Shown one piece after another: positions 37,678-46,534 of a stretch of 64,000 nucleotides of DNA. The stretch spans positions 168,259 to 232,258 of the forward strand of contig DLHF01000046.1 in the NCBI GenBank assembly GCA_002483085.1. The letters are read 5' to 3'. The position numbers were made by a program, and so were the translations under genes. Under the pieces are notes generated by a model that worked only from the letters and a program-made list of their open reading frames with translations, ran no database searches and was not told the origin of the DNA. Position 1 is the first letter of the stretch, and each line of letters begins with the position of its first letter. This DNA comes from Ignavibacteria bacterium UBA7675 (GTDB lineage: Bacteria > Bacteroidota > Ignavibacteria > Kapaibacteriales > UB7675).

Positions 37678-39003
37678 ATGGCAACAGCTTTTGCTCTTGT
37701 AGACTGTAACAACTTCTATGTATCGTGCCAACGGGTATTCAGCCCTTCGCTGAACGGCAAGCCTGTCGTGGTGCTCTCGAACAACGACGGCTGCGTAATC
37801 TCGCGATCTGCCGAAGCGAAACAATTGGGCATTGCAATGGGAACACCTTATTTCAGAATCCGGCAGTTTGCCCAAGAGCACGGTGTACATGTATTTTCCT
37901 CCAATTACGCCTTGTACGCCGATATGTCGCAGCGGATAATGGAAACGCTGGCCGAGCTCGCACCCGACGTAGAAGTGTACTCCATCGACGAGGCATTTTT
38001 GCAGCTCGACAATCTATACGACCGCGAAGGTCGGCCTATTTCTGACCTCAATGAGTACGGGCAGTTCATTCGCAGTCGCATCCGGCAGTGGACCGGCATT
38101 CCCGTGTCGGTTGGCATAGCCGCTACTAAAACGCTGGCCAAGCTCGCCAACTCTCTTGCCAAAACATCGCAACGCGCCAACGGTGTTCTCTATTTGCGCC
38201 AGCCTTTTATCGACACAGCACTTACCAAAACACCTGTCGAAGAGGTATGGGGCATTGGCAGGAAACACGCTCGATTCTTGGCGAAGCACAACATCACAAC
38301 AGCCTACGAACTGAGCCACGCATCCGACGCACTGATACGCAGGCACATGGGCATCGTGGGTCTACGCACTCTGGCCGAGCTACGAGGCACGCCCTGCTAT
38401 ACCCTCGAACCAGCATCGGCTACAAAAAAAGGTATTACGTGTTCGCGGTCGTTTGGCTCGCCTGTCTCCTCGCTTGCAGACCTGAAAGAAGCGGTAGCGC
38501 TGTATATATCGCGTGCAGCAGAAAAGCTGCGCAGCCAGCAGTCGCATACATCGTTCCTTACGGTGTTCATCCATACCAACCGCTTTCGCAGCGATCAACC
38601 GCAGCACTCCGATTGCTGCCATGTCGCATTGCCTACTCCTACCGACTCCACACCAGTGCTGCTCCGCTATGCCACAGAAAGTATCGAACGCATATACCGC
38701 GAGAACTACGCCTACCAGAAAGCGGGCGTCATGCTCACCGACATTATCCCCTCGACAGCCGTACAAGTGTCGTTGTTCGAGCCAACCGATACCAAGCAAG
38801 CCGATACAGTCTCGGCATTAGTCGACTCTATGAACCGGACAATGGGTGGCGAAACCGTACATTTTGCAGCAGCGGGCAGCAGGCACCTGCGCCCCTGGTC
38901 TATGCGGCGCGACTGGCGTTCGCCCAGCTATACAACCCGCTGGAAAGATATTCCTCTGCTCTCGGAGCCCCGGCAGCCAGGGGCAAAAACATCTGTTTCC
39001 TAA
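37678..39003 (+). CDS. umuC: UmuC, DNA polymerase V catalytic subunit
   Basis: A 441-residue Y-family translesion DNA polymerase. Metal-binding residues are visible: D9 in 'ALVDCNNFYVSC' and D104-E105 in 'EVYSIDEAFLQL'. 'VVLSNNDGCVISRSAEAK' (residues 31-48) and 'GIAMGTPYF' are the finger-domain signature of UmuC. 'VWGIGRKHARFLAKHNI' is the helix-hairpin-helix thumb. The little-finger domain covers about 240-360, and the C-terminal tail 'SPSYTTRWKDIPLL' is typical of full-length UmuC. It acts with UmuD' on damaged DNA. No frameshift or missing motif. Confidence 0.95.
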   Translation: MATAFALVDCNNFYVSCQRVFSPSLNGKPVVVLSNNDGCVISRSAEAKQLGIAMGTPYFRIRQFAQEHGVHVFSSNYALYADMSQRIMETLAELAPDVEVYSIDEAFLQLDNLYDREGRPISDLNEYGQFIRSRIRQWTGIPVSVGIAATKTLAKLANSLAKTSQRANGVLYLRQPFIDTALTKTPVEEVWGIGRKHARFLAKHNITTAYELSHASDALIRRHMGIVGLRTLAELRGTPCYTLEPASATKKGITCSRSFGSPVSSLADLKEAVALYISRAAEKLRSQQSHTSFLTVFIHTNRFRSDQPQHSDCCHVALPTPTDSTPVLLRYATESIERIYRENYAYQKAGVMLTDIIPSTAVQVSLFEPTDTKQADTVSALVDSMNRTMGGETVHFAAAGSRHLRPWSMRRDWRSPSYTTRWKDIPLLSEPRQPGAKTSVS

Positions 39004-39306
39004 CGCCAGCTCTTTGCCTCTGGAACTCGGATCCTGAGCACCGCGCCTGCCAGATACAGAACGAGACAGGCATCAGCGCCGAGAGGCTACCTACCAAACG
39101 CGATATTTCGGTGGCCTACAGCAGAATGCCGATAGCCTCTTTCTCCTTCACGATTCGTAACCAGCGGGCGTGTTTCCGTGTCCGACTATGAACTCAAACA
39201 AGGAAACTGCCCTGCCGTTTTTGATTTGATGGCATAAAGGGAAAGGCGTATATTCGCCTACAGAGTTGCCCCGACCTTCTACCGGCAATATCGGATTCGA
39301 CAGATC
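39004..39306. other. Intergenic region before the VWA-OmpA gene
   Basis: No gene is seen. A promoter candidate lies at 39225-39256. No terminator hairpin with a T run was found after umuC. Confidence 0.4.
39225..39256 (+). promoter_or_regulatory. Bacteroidota-type promoter candidate
   Basis: TTTG at 39225-39228 and TATATTCG at 39249-39256 are spaced by 20 bases. This fits the -33 TTTG / -7 TAnnTTTG pattern with one mismatch. It lies about 50 bases before the ATG at 39307. Confidence 0.45.
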
Positions 39307-41361
39307 ATGAAGACATGTTGCATTGTCGTTGTTATCACCCTTCTGACAGCAATGAGCAGTGCTGTATTCTGCTCGGCACAGACGGGATATCGCCTTGGGC
39401 TACAGGACCTTCCCTCTTCTTACAGAGTGGACTTCAAAGCCGAGACCGATACATCTGCCATAGCATTTGTACAGGATGGATACGACCGTGCCGTAAAGGG
39501 ATTAGACATCGACGCTTTTACAGTAACACGCCGGGACGGGCGGCGAGGCCGCATTACTCGCGTCATCCCGCTGGACGAAACTCCTCTTGTCGATCTGCGG
39601 GTTGTATTGGTCATCGACAACAGTAAGTCCATGCTTCCAAGGCTGGACAGGGTACTTGCCGATATGGATTCGCTCATCGCCCAGCTCGGTAGCGAAGCCG
39701 AAATAAGCGTGGTGAGTTTCAGCCCGCAGTCTATTATTCTCAATGGGCAGACACTGAACGTGCGCATCTCGCCCTTTTTGCGTAACAGAAACAAAGTGCG
39801 GCAGATATACACCGATATCATGCGTAATAAAATGACCTACAGTACTTACTTGTACGACGCCGTGTACGCAGCTTCCAGCATTCTGCGCGAAAAGCCCACA
39901 ATGGTGCGCGGGCGCGAGGTAAAAACGTTTGTGATTCTCTTCTCCGACGGCAATGATATTGGCAGCGAGGTATCAGCAGAAAAAGCGCTCGCCCAGGTGT
40001 ACACAGGCGGCAGCGCTCCAGTATTTTTTACTGTAGATTATTTCAAAAAGCCCAACTCGTTTCTCCGATCCCTCGCTACAAAAACCGGTGGAGTGTACTA
40101 TGCAGCGAAGCAGGATGGCAGGCTACAAAATATTCTTTCTACAGTAGCGCGCGACACCTATTCGCAGGGCTATCGAGTGCTGTTCGACTGGCATTTCCCA
40201 CCCACTATTCTCATCACCGAAGCACCTGCGACGGTCGATATGCAAAGTACGAGTATGAACGAAGCCTTCCCGCTTCTCGCTTATATTTTTTTTGGCGAAT
40301 CGTCGAGCACACTACCAGAGCGCTACCACTACTTGTCGGCGGATCAAGCGGATAGCTTTGCAACATTGGCCCTTCCGCCAGAGGCTCTTACCTACTACTA
40401 CAATGTGCTTAATATCATCGGCAGCCGCATGACGAGTTATCCCAAAGCTACAATTACGCTTACAGGATGCAATGCCAATATTGGCGAGGAAGCAAACAAC
40501 CAGCAGCTTTCGCAAGCCCGCGCCGAAAGCGTAGCTGGCTATCTGCGGTCGGTGTGGAATATCGCACCGGAACGTATGTCGATAGAAGCACGTAATCTTC
40601 CGGCTTCACCATCGCGCAATAGCGATGAAGCCGCGCGAAGCGAAAACCGCCGGGTAGAAATATCATCAGACTCCTGGGAAGTCATCAAGCCTGTTATTTT
40701 TCGCAAAACTACCACTGTCGTGCGGGCCGATACCAACAACCACAGAGCCAAAGCGCGCATAGAGGCCGACGGTGGCATACGCGAATCCACATGGCAACTT
40801 CGCATAGACAGCACCGTGCTCTGGACCGCAGGCGCTACGCCCGACCTCACAGCACCGGAGCTAGTGCTGAACTGGCCGGATATTCTATCGGAATATATTC
40901 CCACAGCCGACGATACGCTGATGCTTGTGATCAAATCGGTGAGCCGCATGGGTGATACGGCAGTAGAAGCACGCCCCATTCTCCCCCGCATCATTTCCGA
41001 TACAACAGCCTTGCACCGCGACAGAGATAAGATCAGCCTTATTCTATTCGACTTCAACAAGGCCGATATCAGCCACTACAATACAAGAATACTCAGGGAG
41101 TTCGTGCTGCCTCGTGTGCACCCCGGAAGCACTGTCATCGTGAAAGGCTATACCGATGATGTTGGCAATTTTGAAACAAATATCAATCTCGCCGAAAGAC
41201 GAGCCCAAGCAGTGGGCGGAATGATACGCTCTACCACGCCAGCAGGCAAGCTGAGTATGCACGGCGTAGGCGAAATTGCGCCCCTGTTTTCCAATGATTT
41301 ACCCGAAGGTCGGCTGTATAACCGCACTGTGGTTATCTATATCGACACTCCTGTGGAATAA
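39307..41361 (+). CDS. VWA-domain protein with two OmpA-like domains
   Basis: A 684-residue envelope protein. Residues 1-24 are a signal peptide (VVVITLLTAMSSAVFCSAQ). Residues about 95-285 are a von Willebrand A domain with the metal-site motif 'VLVIDNSKSML' (DxSxS) and 'VILFSDGNDIG'. Residues about 355-455 form a first OmpA-like fold ('TLTGCNANIGEEANNQQLSQ', 'ARAESVAGYL', 'RSENRRVEI') that lacks the usual Thr-Asp pair. Residues about 570-680 form a canonical second one ('FDFNKADISHYNTRIL', 'VKGYTDDVGNFETNINL', 'NRTVVIYI'). Two OmpA folds in one protein suggest a peptidoglycan anchor plus a second ligand site. A role in adhesion or envelope assembly is inferred. Monocistronic by its spacing. 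Confidence 0.88.
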   Translation: MKTCCIVVVITLLTAMSSAVFCSAQTGYRLGLQDLPSSYRVDFKAETDTSAIAFVQDGYDRAVKGLDIDAFTVTRRDGRRGRITRVIPLDETPLVDLRVVLVIDNSKSMLPRLDRVLADMDSLIAQLGSEAEISVVSFSPQSIILNGQTLNVRISPFLRNRNKVRQIYTDIMRNKMTYSTYLYDAVYAASSILREKPTMVRGREVKTFVILFSDGNDIGSEVSAEKALAQVYTGGSAPVFFTVDYFKKPNSFLRSLATKTGGVYYAAKQDGRLQNILSTVARDTYSQGYRVLFDWHFPPTILITEAPATVDMQSTSMNEAFPLLAYIFFGESSSTLPERYHYLSADQADSFATLALPPEALTYYYNVLNIIGSRMTSYPKATITLTGCNANIGEEANNQQLSQARAESVAGYLRSVWNIAPERMSIEARNLPASPSRNSDEAARSENRRVEISSDSWEVIKPVIFRKTTTVVRADTNNHRAKARIEADGGIRESTWQLRIDSTVLWTAGATPDLTAPELVLNWPDILSEYIPTADDTLMLVIKSVSRMGDTAVEARPILPRIISDTTALHRDRDKISLILFDFNKADISHYNTRILREFVLPRVHPGSTVIVKGYTDDVGNFETNINLAERRAQAVGGMIRSTTPAGKLSMHGVGEIAPLFSNDLPEGRLYNRTVVIYIDTPVE

Positions 41362-41434
41362 AGAGCCTTCCGCAAGAGTGTCTCCTTCGCTCCGGGTTCC
41401 TGTAACGCTTGTTCTCTAAAAGTGTTGTTGCGAT

Positions 41435-42283
41435 ATGCGATATTGTCTTCTTCTACTGCTACTTGCCCACGGTACAATGTTTGCTTCCGAGGCCGACAAC
41501 GACTCGACTTCCGAAGGGGTGTCTGTATGGCGCATGGCAGTAGTGGGAGGTGTTTCTACCGGAGCTTTTATCTATGGGCACGCGCTACAGTCCAACCTGT
41601 GGTGGAAGGGCGAACAAAGCCCTTTTCATGTTGATTGGGAACACGACTGGCACTATGCGCTTGGCGCTGATAAATTCGGACACTTTTTTTTTCCTTACAT
41701 CATGAGCGATGCCTACAGGCATGCTTTCCGCTGGGCTGGTATGGATACAGTGTCCAGCATGTATCTCGCGTCGGGAATTGCGCTTACCTACGAAACATAT
41801 GTAGAGATCAAAGACGGTTTTTCCAAAGAGTGGGGGTTTAGCTGGGGCGATTTTACCGCTGATGCCCTCGGCGCTACATTCCCCATAGCACAGCACTATA
41901 TTCCCGCATTGAAACCTTACTCTATAAAAATTAGTTTTCAGCCTTCGGATAAATTCCGAGTAGGGCAGCATGCAGTAATTTTTGACGACTACGAAAGTAC
42001 ATACCACTGGATAAGTGTAGATGTAGCGGCTCTTTTGCCTTTGAGCTGGCGCGATGTCTACCCGCCGTGGGTCAATATAGGCATAGGGCACAGTGTGAAA
42101 AATTTGGATTTCAAAGGCGGCGGCACCCATGAATTATATCTCGGGTTGGACTGGAACCTCAGGGGTTTGCCCATAGAAGGCAGCCTGTGGGACGCCCTAG
42201 TAGCCGTGCTCCAATACTACCACCTGCCCGCTCCTGCGGTGCGCCTGTACCCGGGTGTGGTGTGGTATGGCCTAAAACTGTAA
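41435..42283 (+). CDS. DUF2279 (YfiM-like) envelope protein
   Basis: A 282-residue protein. A signal peptide covers about residues 1-17 (RYCLLLLLLAHGTMFAS). The conserved DUF2279 core is residues about 75-150: 'GADKFGHFFFPYIMSDAYRH', 'ALTYETYVEIKDGFS', 'WGFSWGDFTADALGA'. The C-terminal ~120 residues look like outer-membrane beta strands ('WVNIGIGHSVKNLDF', 'HELYLGLDWNL'). The molecular function of the family is not known. It follows the VWA-OmpA gene after 74 bases in the same direction, which suggests a shared envelope role. Confidence 0.85.
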   Translation: MRYCLLLLLLAHGTMFASEADNDSTSEGVSVWRMAVVGGVSTGAFIYGHALQSNLWWKGEQSPFHVDWEHDWHYALGADKFGHFFFPYIMSDAYRHAFRWAGMDTVSSMYLASGIALTYETYVEIKDGFSKEWGFSWGDFTADALGATFPIAQHYIPALKPYSIKISFQPSDKFRVGQHAVIFDDYESTYHWISVDVAALLPLSWRDVYPPWVNIGIGHSVKNLDFKGGGTHELYLGLDWNLRGLPIEGSLWDALVAVLQYYHLPAPAVRLYPGVVWYGLKL

Positions 42284-42310
42284 AAAGATGCGCTATTCCT
42301 GAAATTTTCG

Positions 42311-42343
42311 GTTGCGGCATATCGCAGTCAATGCTTTTATTTG
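42311..42343 (+). promoter_or_regulatory. Bacteroidota-type promoter candidate for the acidic protein
   Basis: GTTG at 42311-42314 and TTTATTTG at 42336-42343 are 21 bases apart. It lies 66 bases upstream of the ATG at 42409. Confidence 0.4.
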
Positions 42344-42408
42344 CACACATTTTTCTCTCTTTTGATAAGTTAATCAATCTCTTTCTTTCACTTTTCGGGA
42401 GTTAAGAT

Positions 42409-42618
42409 ATGCAGGACATCATGCAGACATATGCGATCGACGAGGAGATCGACATACTGTATGCCCAGCATACGGACGAGGACGACGATTACGAGGATGA
42501 GGACGAAGAACTCGGCGAGGGCGACTTCGGCTTTGAAGAAGAAGAGCTCGGCGAGGAATACTACGAAGAAGACTTCGATGAGGATGAAGAAGATGAGGAT
42601 GAGGACGAAGAAGACTAA
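42409..42618 (+). CDS. Extremely acidic 69-residue protein
   Basis: A tiny protein dominated by Asp and Glu: after 'MQDIMQTYAIDEEIDILYAQ' nearly every residue is D, E, Y, G or F, in patterns such as 'DEDDDYEDEDEELGEG' and 'DFDEDEEDEDEDEED'. There is no Lys or Arg. GGGAG lies just upstream of the start, a promoter candidate is at 42311, and a strong terminator follows at 42651, so it forms its own transcription unit. These points, rather than homology, support it as a real gene. Such proteins can act as nucleic-acid mimics, basic-protein chaperones or metal binders; no function can be assigned. Confidence 0.75.
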   Translation: MQDIMQTYAIDEEIDILYAQHTDEDDDYEDEDEELGEGDFGFEEEELGEEYYEEDFDEDEEDEDEDEED

Positions 42619-42650
42619 CAGCAATCTTCGCAAACTCGTATATCGGCGTT

Positions 42651-42678
42651 GCCCTCCGGAGTCCGGGGGGCTTTTTTT
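42651..42678 (+). terminator. Rho-independent terminator after the acidic protein
   Basis: A GC-rich stem (GCCCTCCG with CGGGGGGC, one G-T pair) is followed by seven T. It ends the short transcript of 42409-42618. Confidence 0.85.
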
Positions 42679-42747
42679 GGGGATATGGCTGCGCGGGGCA
42701 AGTACATTGCCGAAATTTGAAGAACTTTAATATTTGGAAGAACAACA

Positions 42748-43551
42748 ATGCATTTATCCTCTCTTTTTTCTCATCCGAAGCCAATGATCGGGGTGGTACA
42801 TCTATCTCCCCTTCCGGGTAGCCCGCACAACAGCGACACAATGAATCAGATCACGACGCGCGCACTGCTCGATGCGGAAACGCTCGCAGCCAACGGCGTT
42901 GACGGTCTGATTGTGGAGAACTACGGCGACACACCGTTTCTGCCCGGTCGTGTAGATGCACACACAGTAGCAGCCATGAGCATTGCTGTTTACGCAATTC
43001 GCAGCCATATACCGGACATACCGATAGGTGTCAATATTCTGCGCAACGACGCCCGTTCTGCCATGGCTGTTGCGGCAGTGAGCGGAGTGCAGTTTATACG
43101 TGTGAATGTCCATACAGGCGCCATGCTCACCGACCAAGGTATTATCGAAGGGCGAGCTGGAGAAACGCTGCGCTACCGCCGGGAACTCGGATCGGACGTG
43201 TATATCTTTGCCGACATTGCTGTAAAGCACGCTGTACCACTCGCTCCTACCGATCTCGCTGGCTCTGCACGCGATACATTCCACCGAGGCCATGCCGACG
43301 CCCTCATCGTAACGGGCGTGGCAACTGGAGCCGGAACATCTACCAGCGACCTGCGCACTGTAAAAGAAGCAGTGCCAGAAGCTCGCATCTTTGCCGGAAG
43401 CGGCGTTACAGCCCACACACTTGCAGAAGTTTTGCAGTACGCCGATGGCGCAATTGTGGGCACAACGCTGAAATACAACGGAGTTACTTCCAATGCCGTA
43501 GATGCCGACAGAGTGCGGGCGTTTATACAGGCGAGAAATAGCGCGATGTAA
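42748..43551 (+). CDS. BtpA/SgcQ-family TIM-barrel protein
   Basis: A 267-residue cytoplasmic protein of normal family length. Seen in sequence: N-terminal 'MIGVVHLSPLPGSPHN', 'NGVDGLIVENYGDTPF' (residues ~49-64), 'IGVNILRNDARSAMAVA' (91-107), 'FIRVNVHTGAMLTDQGIIEG', 'DVYIFADIAVKHA', and the phosphate-binding end 'RIFAGSGVTAHTL' with 'DGAIVGTTLKYNG'. In cyanobacteria BtpA is needed for photosystem I build-up; in other bacteria members are predicted TIM-barrel enzymes of unknown substrate (some lie in sugar operons, as SgcQ). Nothing here indicates photosynthesis, so the function is open. Confidence 0.9.
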   Translation: MHLSSLFSHPKPMIGVVHLSPLPGSPHNSDTMNQITTRALLDAETLAANGVDGLIVENYGDTPFLPGRVDAHTVAAMSIAVYAIRSHIPDIPIGVNILRNDARSAMAVAAVSGVQFIRVNVHTGAMLTDQGIIEGRAGETLRYRRELGSDVYIFADIAVKHAVPLAPTDLAGSARDTFHRGHADALIVTGVATGAGTSTSDLRTVKEAVPEARIFAGSGVTAHTLAEVLQYADGAIVGTTLKYNGVTSNAVDADRVRAFIQARNSAM

Positions 43552-43590
43552 AAGGCGCATATTCGACTGTAGAAAGAACAACGCTCTTAT

Positions 43591-43672
43591 GCCCTGCGGC
43601 AGAGCCCAAACAGCCACGCGGCGGACGTGCGCGCGGTGCAGCGACCAACAGCGAGGGCAGAGACCGAAGCGA
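43591..43672 (+). repeat. Dispersed intergenic repeat, box B
   Basis: Contains CAGCCACGCGGCGG, GCGCGGTGCAGCGACC, AACAGCGAGGGCAGAG and ACCGAAGCGA. The preceding GCCCTGCGGC may be a remnant of box A. It lies between the convergent genes ending at 43551 and 43750. Confidence 0.75.
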
Positions 43673-43749
43673 AACACATCCGCGCAGAGGCCAGCAGCCA
43701 CCGGCATGCACCAAGCACGACACAATACTCTCTACCTCGGCGACGAGCC

Positions 43750-44130
43750 TTACAAGTCGTAGGTTGTAAGCTCTACGACATATCCATCGGGATCGCGCAG
43801 ATACAGTGAATGCGCTATATCATCGTGATTTTCAAAATCAAAATCCGTACCTCGCTCTCGCAGTACTTCGCGCGCATGGGCAAACATCTGCTTATCGATA
43901 CGAAAGGCAAAATGCCGCACACCGGACCGACCGGGCGGAGTAAGGGAGCTGCCTAGCTGCTGCACATCGGGAAAAAGCGCAAGGCATGTATTGCCTGCAC
44001 ACATCATCACAGGAGGGTTCCAATGCTCGTACCGGCGCTCTAATCCGAGCACGGAATGATACCATTCGGCTGAGCGCTTCAGGTCTGTCACCGTCAGCGC
44101 AATATGGTCGAGATGATCTACTCGTATCAT
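43750..44130 (-). CDS. VOC (glyoxalase/bleomycin-resistance) family protein
   Basis: A 126-residue single-domain vicinal-oxygen-chelate protein. Two beta-alpha-beta-beta-beta halves are visible: 'LDHIALTVTDLKRSAEWYHS', then 'GVRHFAFRIDKQMFAHAREV'. Metal-ligand candidates are H9, H73 and E120 (YVVELTTYDL). 'LRDPDGYVVEL' is the typical C-terminal signature. Its close form resembles fosfomycin-resistance-like or uncharacterised YaeR/virulence-protein-type lyases, but the substrate cannot be told from sequence. Cytoplasmic. It is divergent from the sigma factor gene and convergent with the BtpA-family gene. Confidence 0.9.
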   Translation of the reverse strand: MIRVDHLDHIALTVTDLKRSAEWYHSVLGLERRYEHWNPPVMMCAGNTCLALFPDVQQLGSSLTPPGRSGVRHFAFRIDKQMFAHAREVLRERGTDFDFENHDDIAHSLYLRDPDGYVVELTTYDL

Positions 44131-44287
44131 AGTATTATAGATGTTTTATGGACGATTATAACGGCAGAGCAAACATACAATATTCTCGCCTTGCAGTCCC
44201 CCCAGCCCCTTTGCTTTTGCTTCTTCCACCACCGATGTAACTTTCCGGGAAGCTGTGGCAACATACTCGGAAATCGGCAGGGAAACA

Positions 44288-44842
44288 ATGAGAACAGAAA
44301 CACAGATACGGCAGGATGAATTTCTCGCGCTCGTGGAACCGCTCTACGAGAGATTGGAACGCTTCTGCCGGGTAATGACACGCAACAACGAGGAAGCGCG
44401 CGATGTCATAAGCGAGACACTGCTCCAAGCGTACAGCGTGTTTGGCAGCGTAAGAAACCGGCAGGCTTTTCTCAGCTTCCTGTTCAGCATTGCCAGCCGT
44501 GTGCACAAACGCCGGTTCCGGCAGAGCAAATTTCGCGGTACCTACGACGAAAGCAAAGCGCTGATGATGCAAGATACGAGCCCCTCGCCAGAGGTCGCCG
44601 CCGATGTAGCACTGCTGCACGAGGCCATCCGGCAGCTCCCCGAAAAGCAGCGCGAGGCTATTATCCTGTTTGAATTGCTCGACCTCCCTTTAGAAGAAGT
44701 ACGCCGCATACAGGGCAGCTCGCTTTCCGCCGTAAAAGTACGGCTGCTGCGCGCTCGGCAAAGGCTCACAGCAATGCTGCGCCCGCACTTCGAGACACAG
44801 GACCTCCCCTTTTTCTCCTGCAATGTTGCGGAAACACTATGA
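44288..44842 (+). CDS. ECF-type sigma factor
   Basis: A 184-residue sigma-70 family factor. Region 2 is residues about 10-75 ('PLYERLERFCRVMTRNNEEA', 'DVISETLLQAY'), and region 4 is about 120-170 ('AIRQLPEKQREAIILFELLD', 'EVRRIQGSSLSAVKVRLLRA'). The start chosen is ATG 44288 with CAGGGA upstream; a GTG at 44255 is also in frame with GGGAAG before it. The stop overlaps the next start by four bases (ATGA), so the membrane protein that follows is translationally coupled and is the natural candidate for its anti-sigma partner. It probably responds to an envelope signal. Confidence 0.9.
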   Translation: MRTETQIRQDEFLALVEPLYERLERFCRVMTRNNEEARDVISETLLQAYSVFGSVRNRQAFLSFLFSIASRVHKRRFRQSKFRGTYDESKALMMQDTSPSPEVAADVALLHEAIRQLPEKQREAIILFELLDLPLEEVRRIQGSSLSAVKVRLLRARQRLTAMLRPHFETQDLPFFSCNVAETL

Positions 44843-46269
44843 AAAACTATAAACAACAGCTCGATACACTTTTTAGCAGGGCGCAACAAGCCTCTGCCGG
44901 CACAAGGCTTCTCTCCGAGGGCGACATCCGGAATCTCCTCGCAGAAGGTGCCCCTGCACCAGCAAAAACAACGACAAAAACAAAAGGAACACACACAATG
45001 ATCATAACAACAGCAGCAACAGGGCTCGCAGCGCTTATAACAGCGGGCACACTGCTCTTTACCCATGCTCCGCAGCAGCAACAGCCCGCTGTGGTTCCCC
45101 CTGCTACACAACAGCAAACAGAGCCCATGCGGCAGCCAAAGCACTACTCAACTCCGGGCATTGCAGGCAAAGAAAAAGCACAGGCTGCGCAGCCAACTGC
45201 CGGCACGCCTGCCCGCACACAAGCACAAAGTACAGCTCCCGACGAGCGGACAAATACAATCGACCTTCGCGGTGTTCGCATGCTCGAACTAACGGATGAC
45301 GAACTGCTCAAGCTCGGCGTAGAGCACAAGGACGACGCAGTGACAGTGTATCAGCGCCGCAACAGTACCTCGATTAGTCGTATGAGTGTTACAGCCAAGG
45401 GGACGGCCCTAAACCCCACAGTAGAACAGCCGCCGGTCTTTCCCGTGCTGCATACAAACCATCTCCGCATGATTACAGACGACCTTGGCAACCGCCGTGT
45501 AGAACAGTATAAGACTGATGAGAACGATGAAACCGATGAAAACAACGGCAAAAACACAACAGAGCAAGACCCCACGCACTTTGTGTTCTTTACGCCAAAC
45601 AACAAAGATATGTCGCAGTCTAAAGTGATTGAAGTACGCGGCACCGGTGCGAATCGCACCACAACAGAACGCCTGGCAACACAGGAGGAGATTGACGATT
45701 TTCTCCAAAGCGAGCAAAAGCACCAAACAGCTCCGCACAAGATTACCAGCCAGAATATACAGGCAGAAAAGTGGATTGCGATCTTAGTAAAAAGCGACAA
45801 GCCTCAAGATAATACCGGCAAGCACTGGCGTACAAACTACGTGCTGTGGTACGAACCCACGCCGGAAGTGCTGGCGGCTCTTCCAGAACGCTACCGCAAA
45901 GATATTAAGCAAGAGCTTCTGATCGCAGCGGGTGTCAGTGTCAACGCTGCGGCTACAGCTCATCCGCACGAGGGCTTTATCGGCCTGTGGCAAACAAAGT
46001 CCGGTGCTATTACTGCGTCGTCGGTTTACCCAAATCCCGTTGCCAATGGCGCTGTCACCGTGAGCTACACGTTGTCGTCGCCGCGCACTGTCACCATTAC
46101 TCTGCGCTCTATTACTGGCGCCATTATTTCCCAACTGGCTTCGCACAGCCAGCAGGCCGGTACATGGACGGAAGAATATAAAACCGGGAATATTCGCCCC
46201 GGCATGTATATCATCAGTATCGAAACCGACAATGGCGAGTACAGCGTACAGCGTTTAATTGCAGAATAG
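44839..46269 (+). CDS. Putative anti-sigma membrane protein with sorting-domain tail
   Basis: A 476-residue protein coupled to the sigma factor. Residues 1-50 are a Lys-rich, presumably cytoplasmic, segment ('YKQQLDTLFSRAQQASAG', 'LSEGDIRNLLAEGAPAPA'). Residues about 54-75 are one membrane span (MIITTAATGLAALITAGTLL). A Gln/Pro/Thr-rich periplasmic linker follows, then a beta-type domain (about 150-385). The last ~80 residues are a clear type A-like sorting domain: 'SVYPNPVANGAVTVSY', 'ITLRSITGAIISQL', 'GTWTEEYKTGNIRPGMYIIS'. An uncleaved inner-membrane span and a surface-sorting domain do not fit the usual secretion route, which is the odd point here. Anti-sigma function is inferred from position and topology; the N-terminus matches no classical zinc anti-sigma motif. 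Confidence 0.8.
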   Translation: MKNYKQQLDTLFSRAQQASAGTRLLSEGDIRNLLAEGAPAPAKTTTKTKGTHTMIITTAATGLAALITAGTLLFTHAPQQQQPAVVPPATQQQTEPMRQPKHYSTPGIAGKEKAQAAQPTAGTPARTQAQSTAPDERTNTIDLRGVRMLELTDDELLKLGVEHKDDAVTVYQRRNSTSISRMSVTAKGTALNPTVEQPPVFPVLHTNHLRMITDDLGNRRVEQYKTDENDETDENNGKNTTEQDPTHFVFFTPNNKDMSQSKVIEVRGTGANRTTTERLATQEEIDDFLQSEQKHQTAPHKITSQNIQAEKWIAILVKSDKPQDNTGKHWRTNYVLWYEPTPEVLAALPERYRKDIKQELLIAAGVSVNAAATAHPHEGFIGLWQTKSGAITASSVYPNPVANGAVTVSYTLSSPRTVTITLRSITGAIISQLASHSQQAGTWTEEYKTGNIRPGMYIISIETDNGEYSVQRLIAE

Positions 46270-46297
46270 GCAGAGCTGCATATCCATTACTACGGCG

Positions 46298-46326
46298 AGG
46301 CGCCCTCTACAGGGGCGCCTTTTTTG
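46298..46326 (+). terminator. Rho-independent terminator of the sigma/anti-sigma operon
   Basis: AGGCGCCCT pairs with AGGGGCGCCT over a short loop and is followed by TTTTTT. It is 29 bases after the stop at 46269. Confidence 0.88.
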
Positions 46327-46534
46327 TTCTCTCCCACTTCTTTAAAATGCCTACAGCACACCACTCGTTATTAGCTCTATACGCCTACTATCACCGCAGC
46401 TCTATGTCAACATTTCCGAAGCTACAACCCCTACATCTATTAATGCCTTTTTTGTTTTTGAGCAGTAGTTCCCTTAAACTGCGTGTTCTGCATCTCCGCA
46501 GAGCAACAGAAACATGTACAAGTACAGGTAAACT

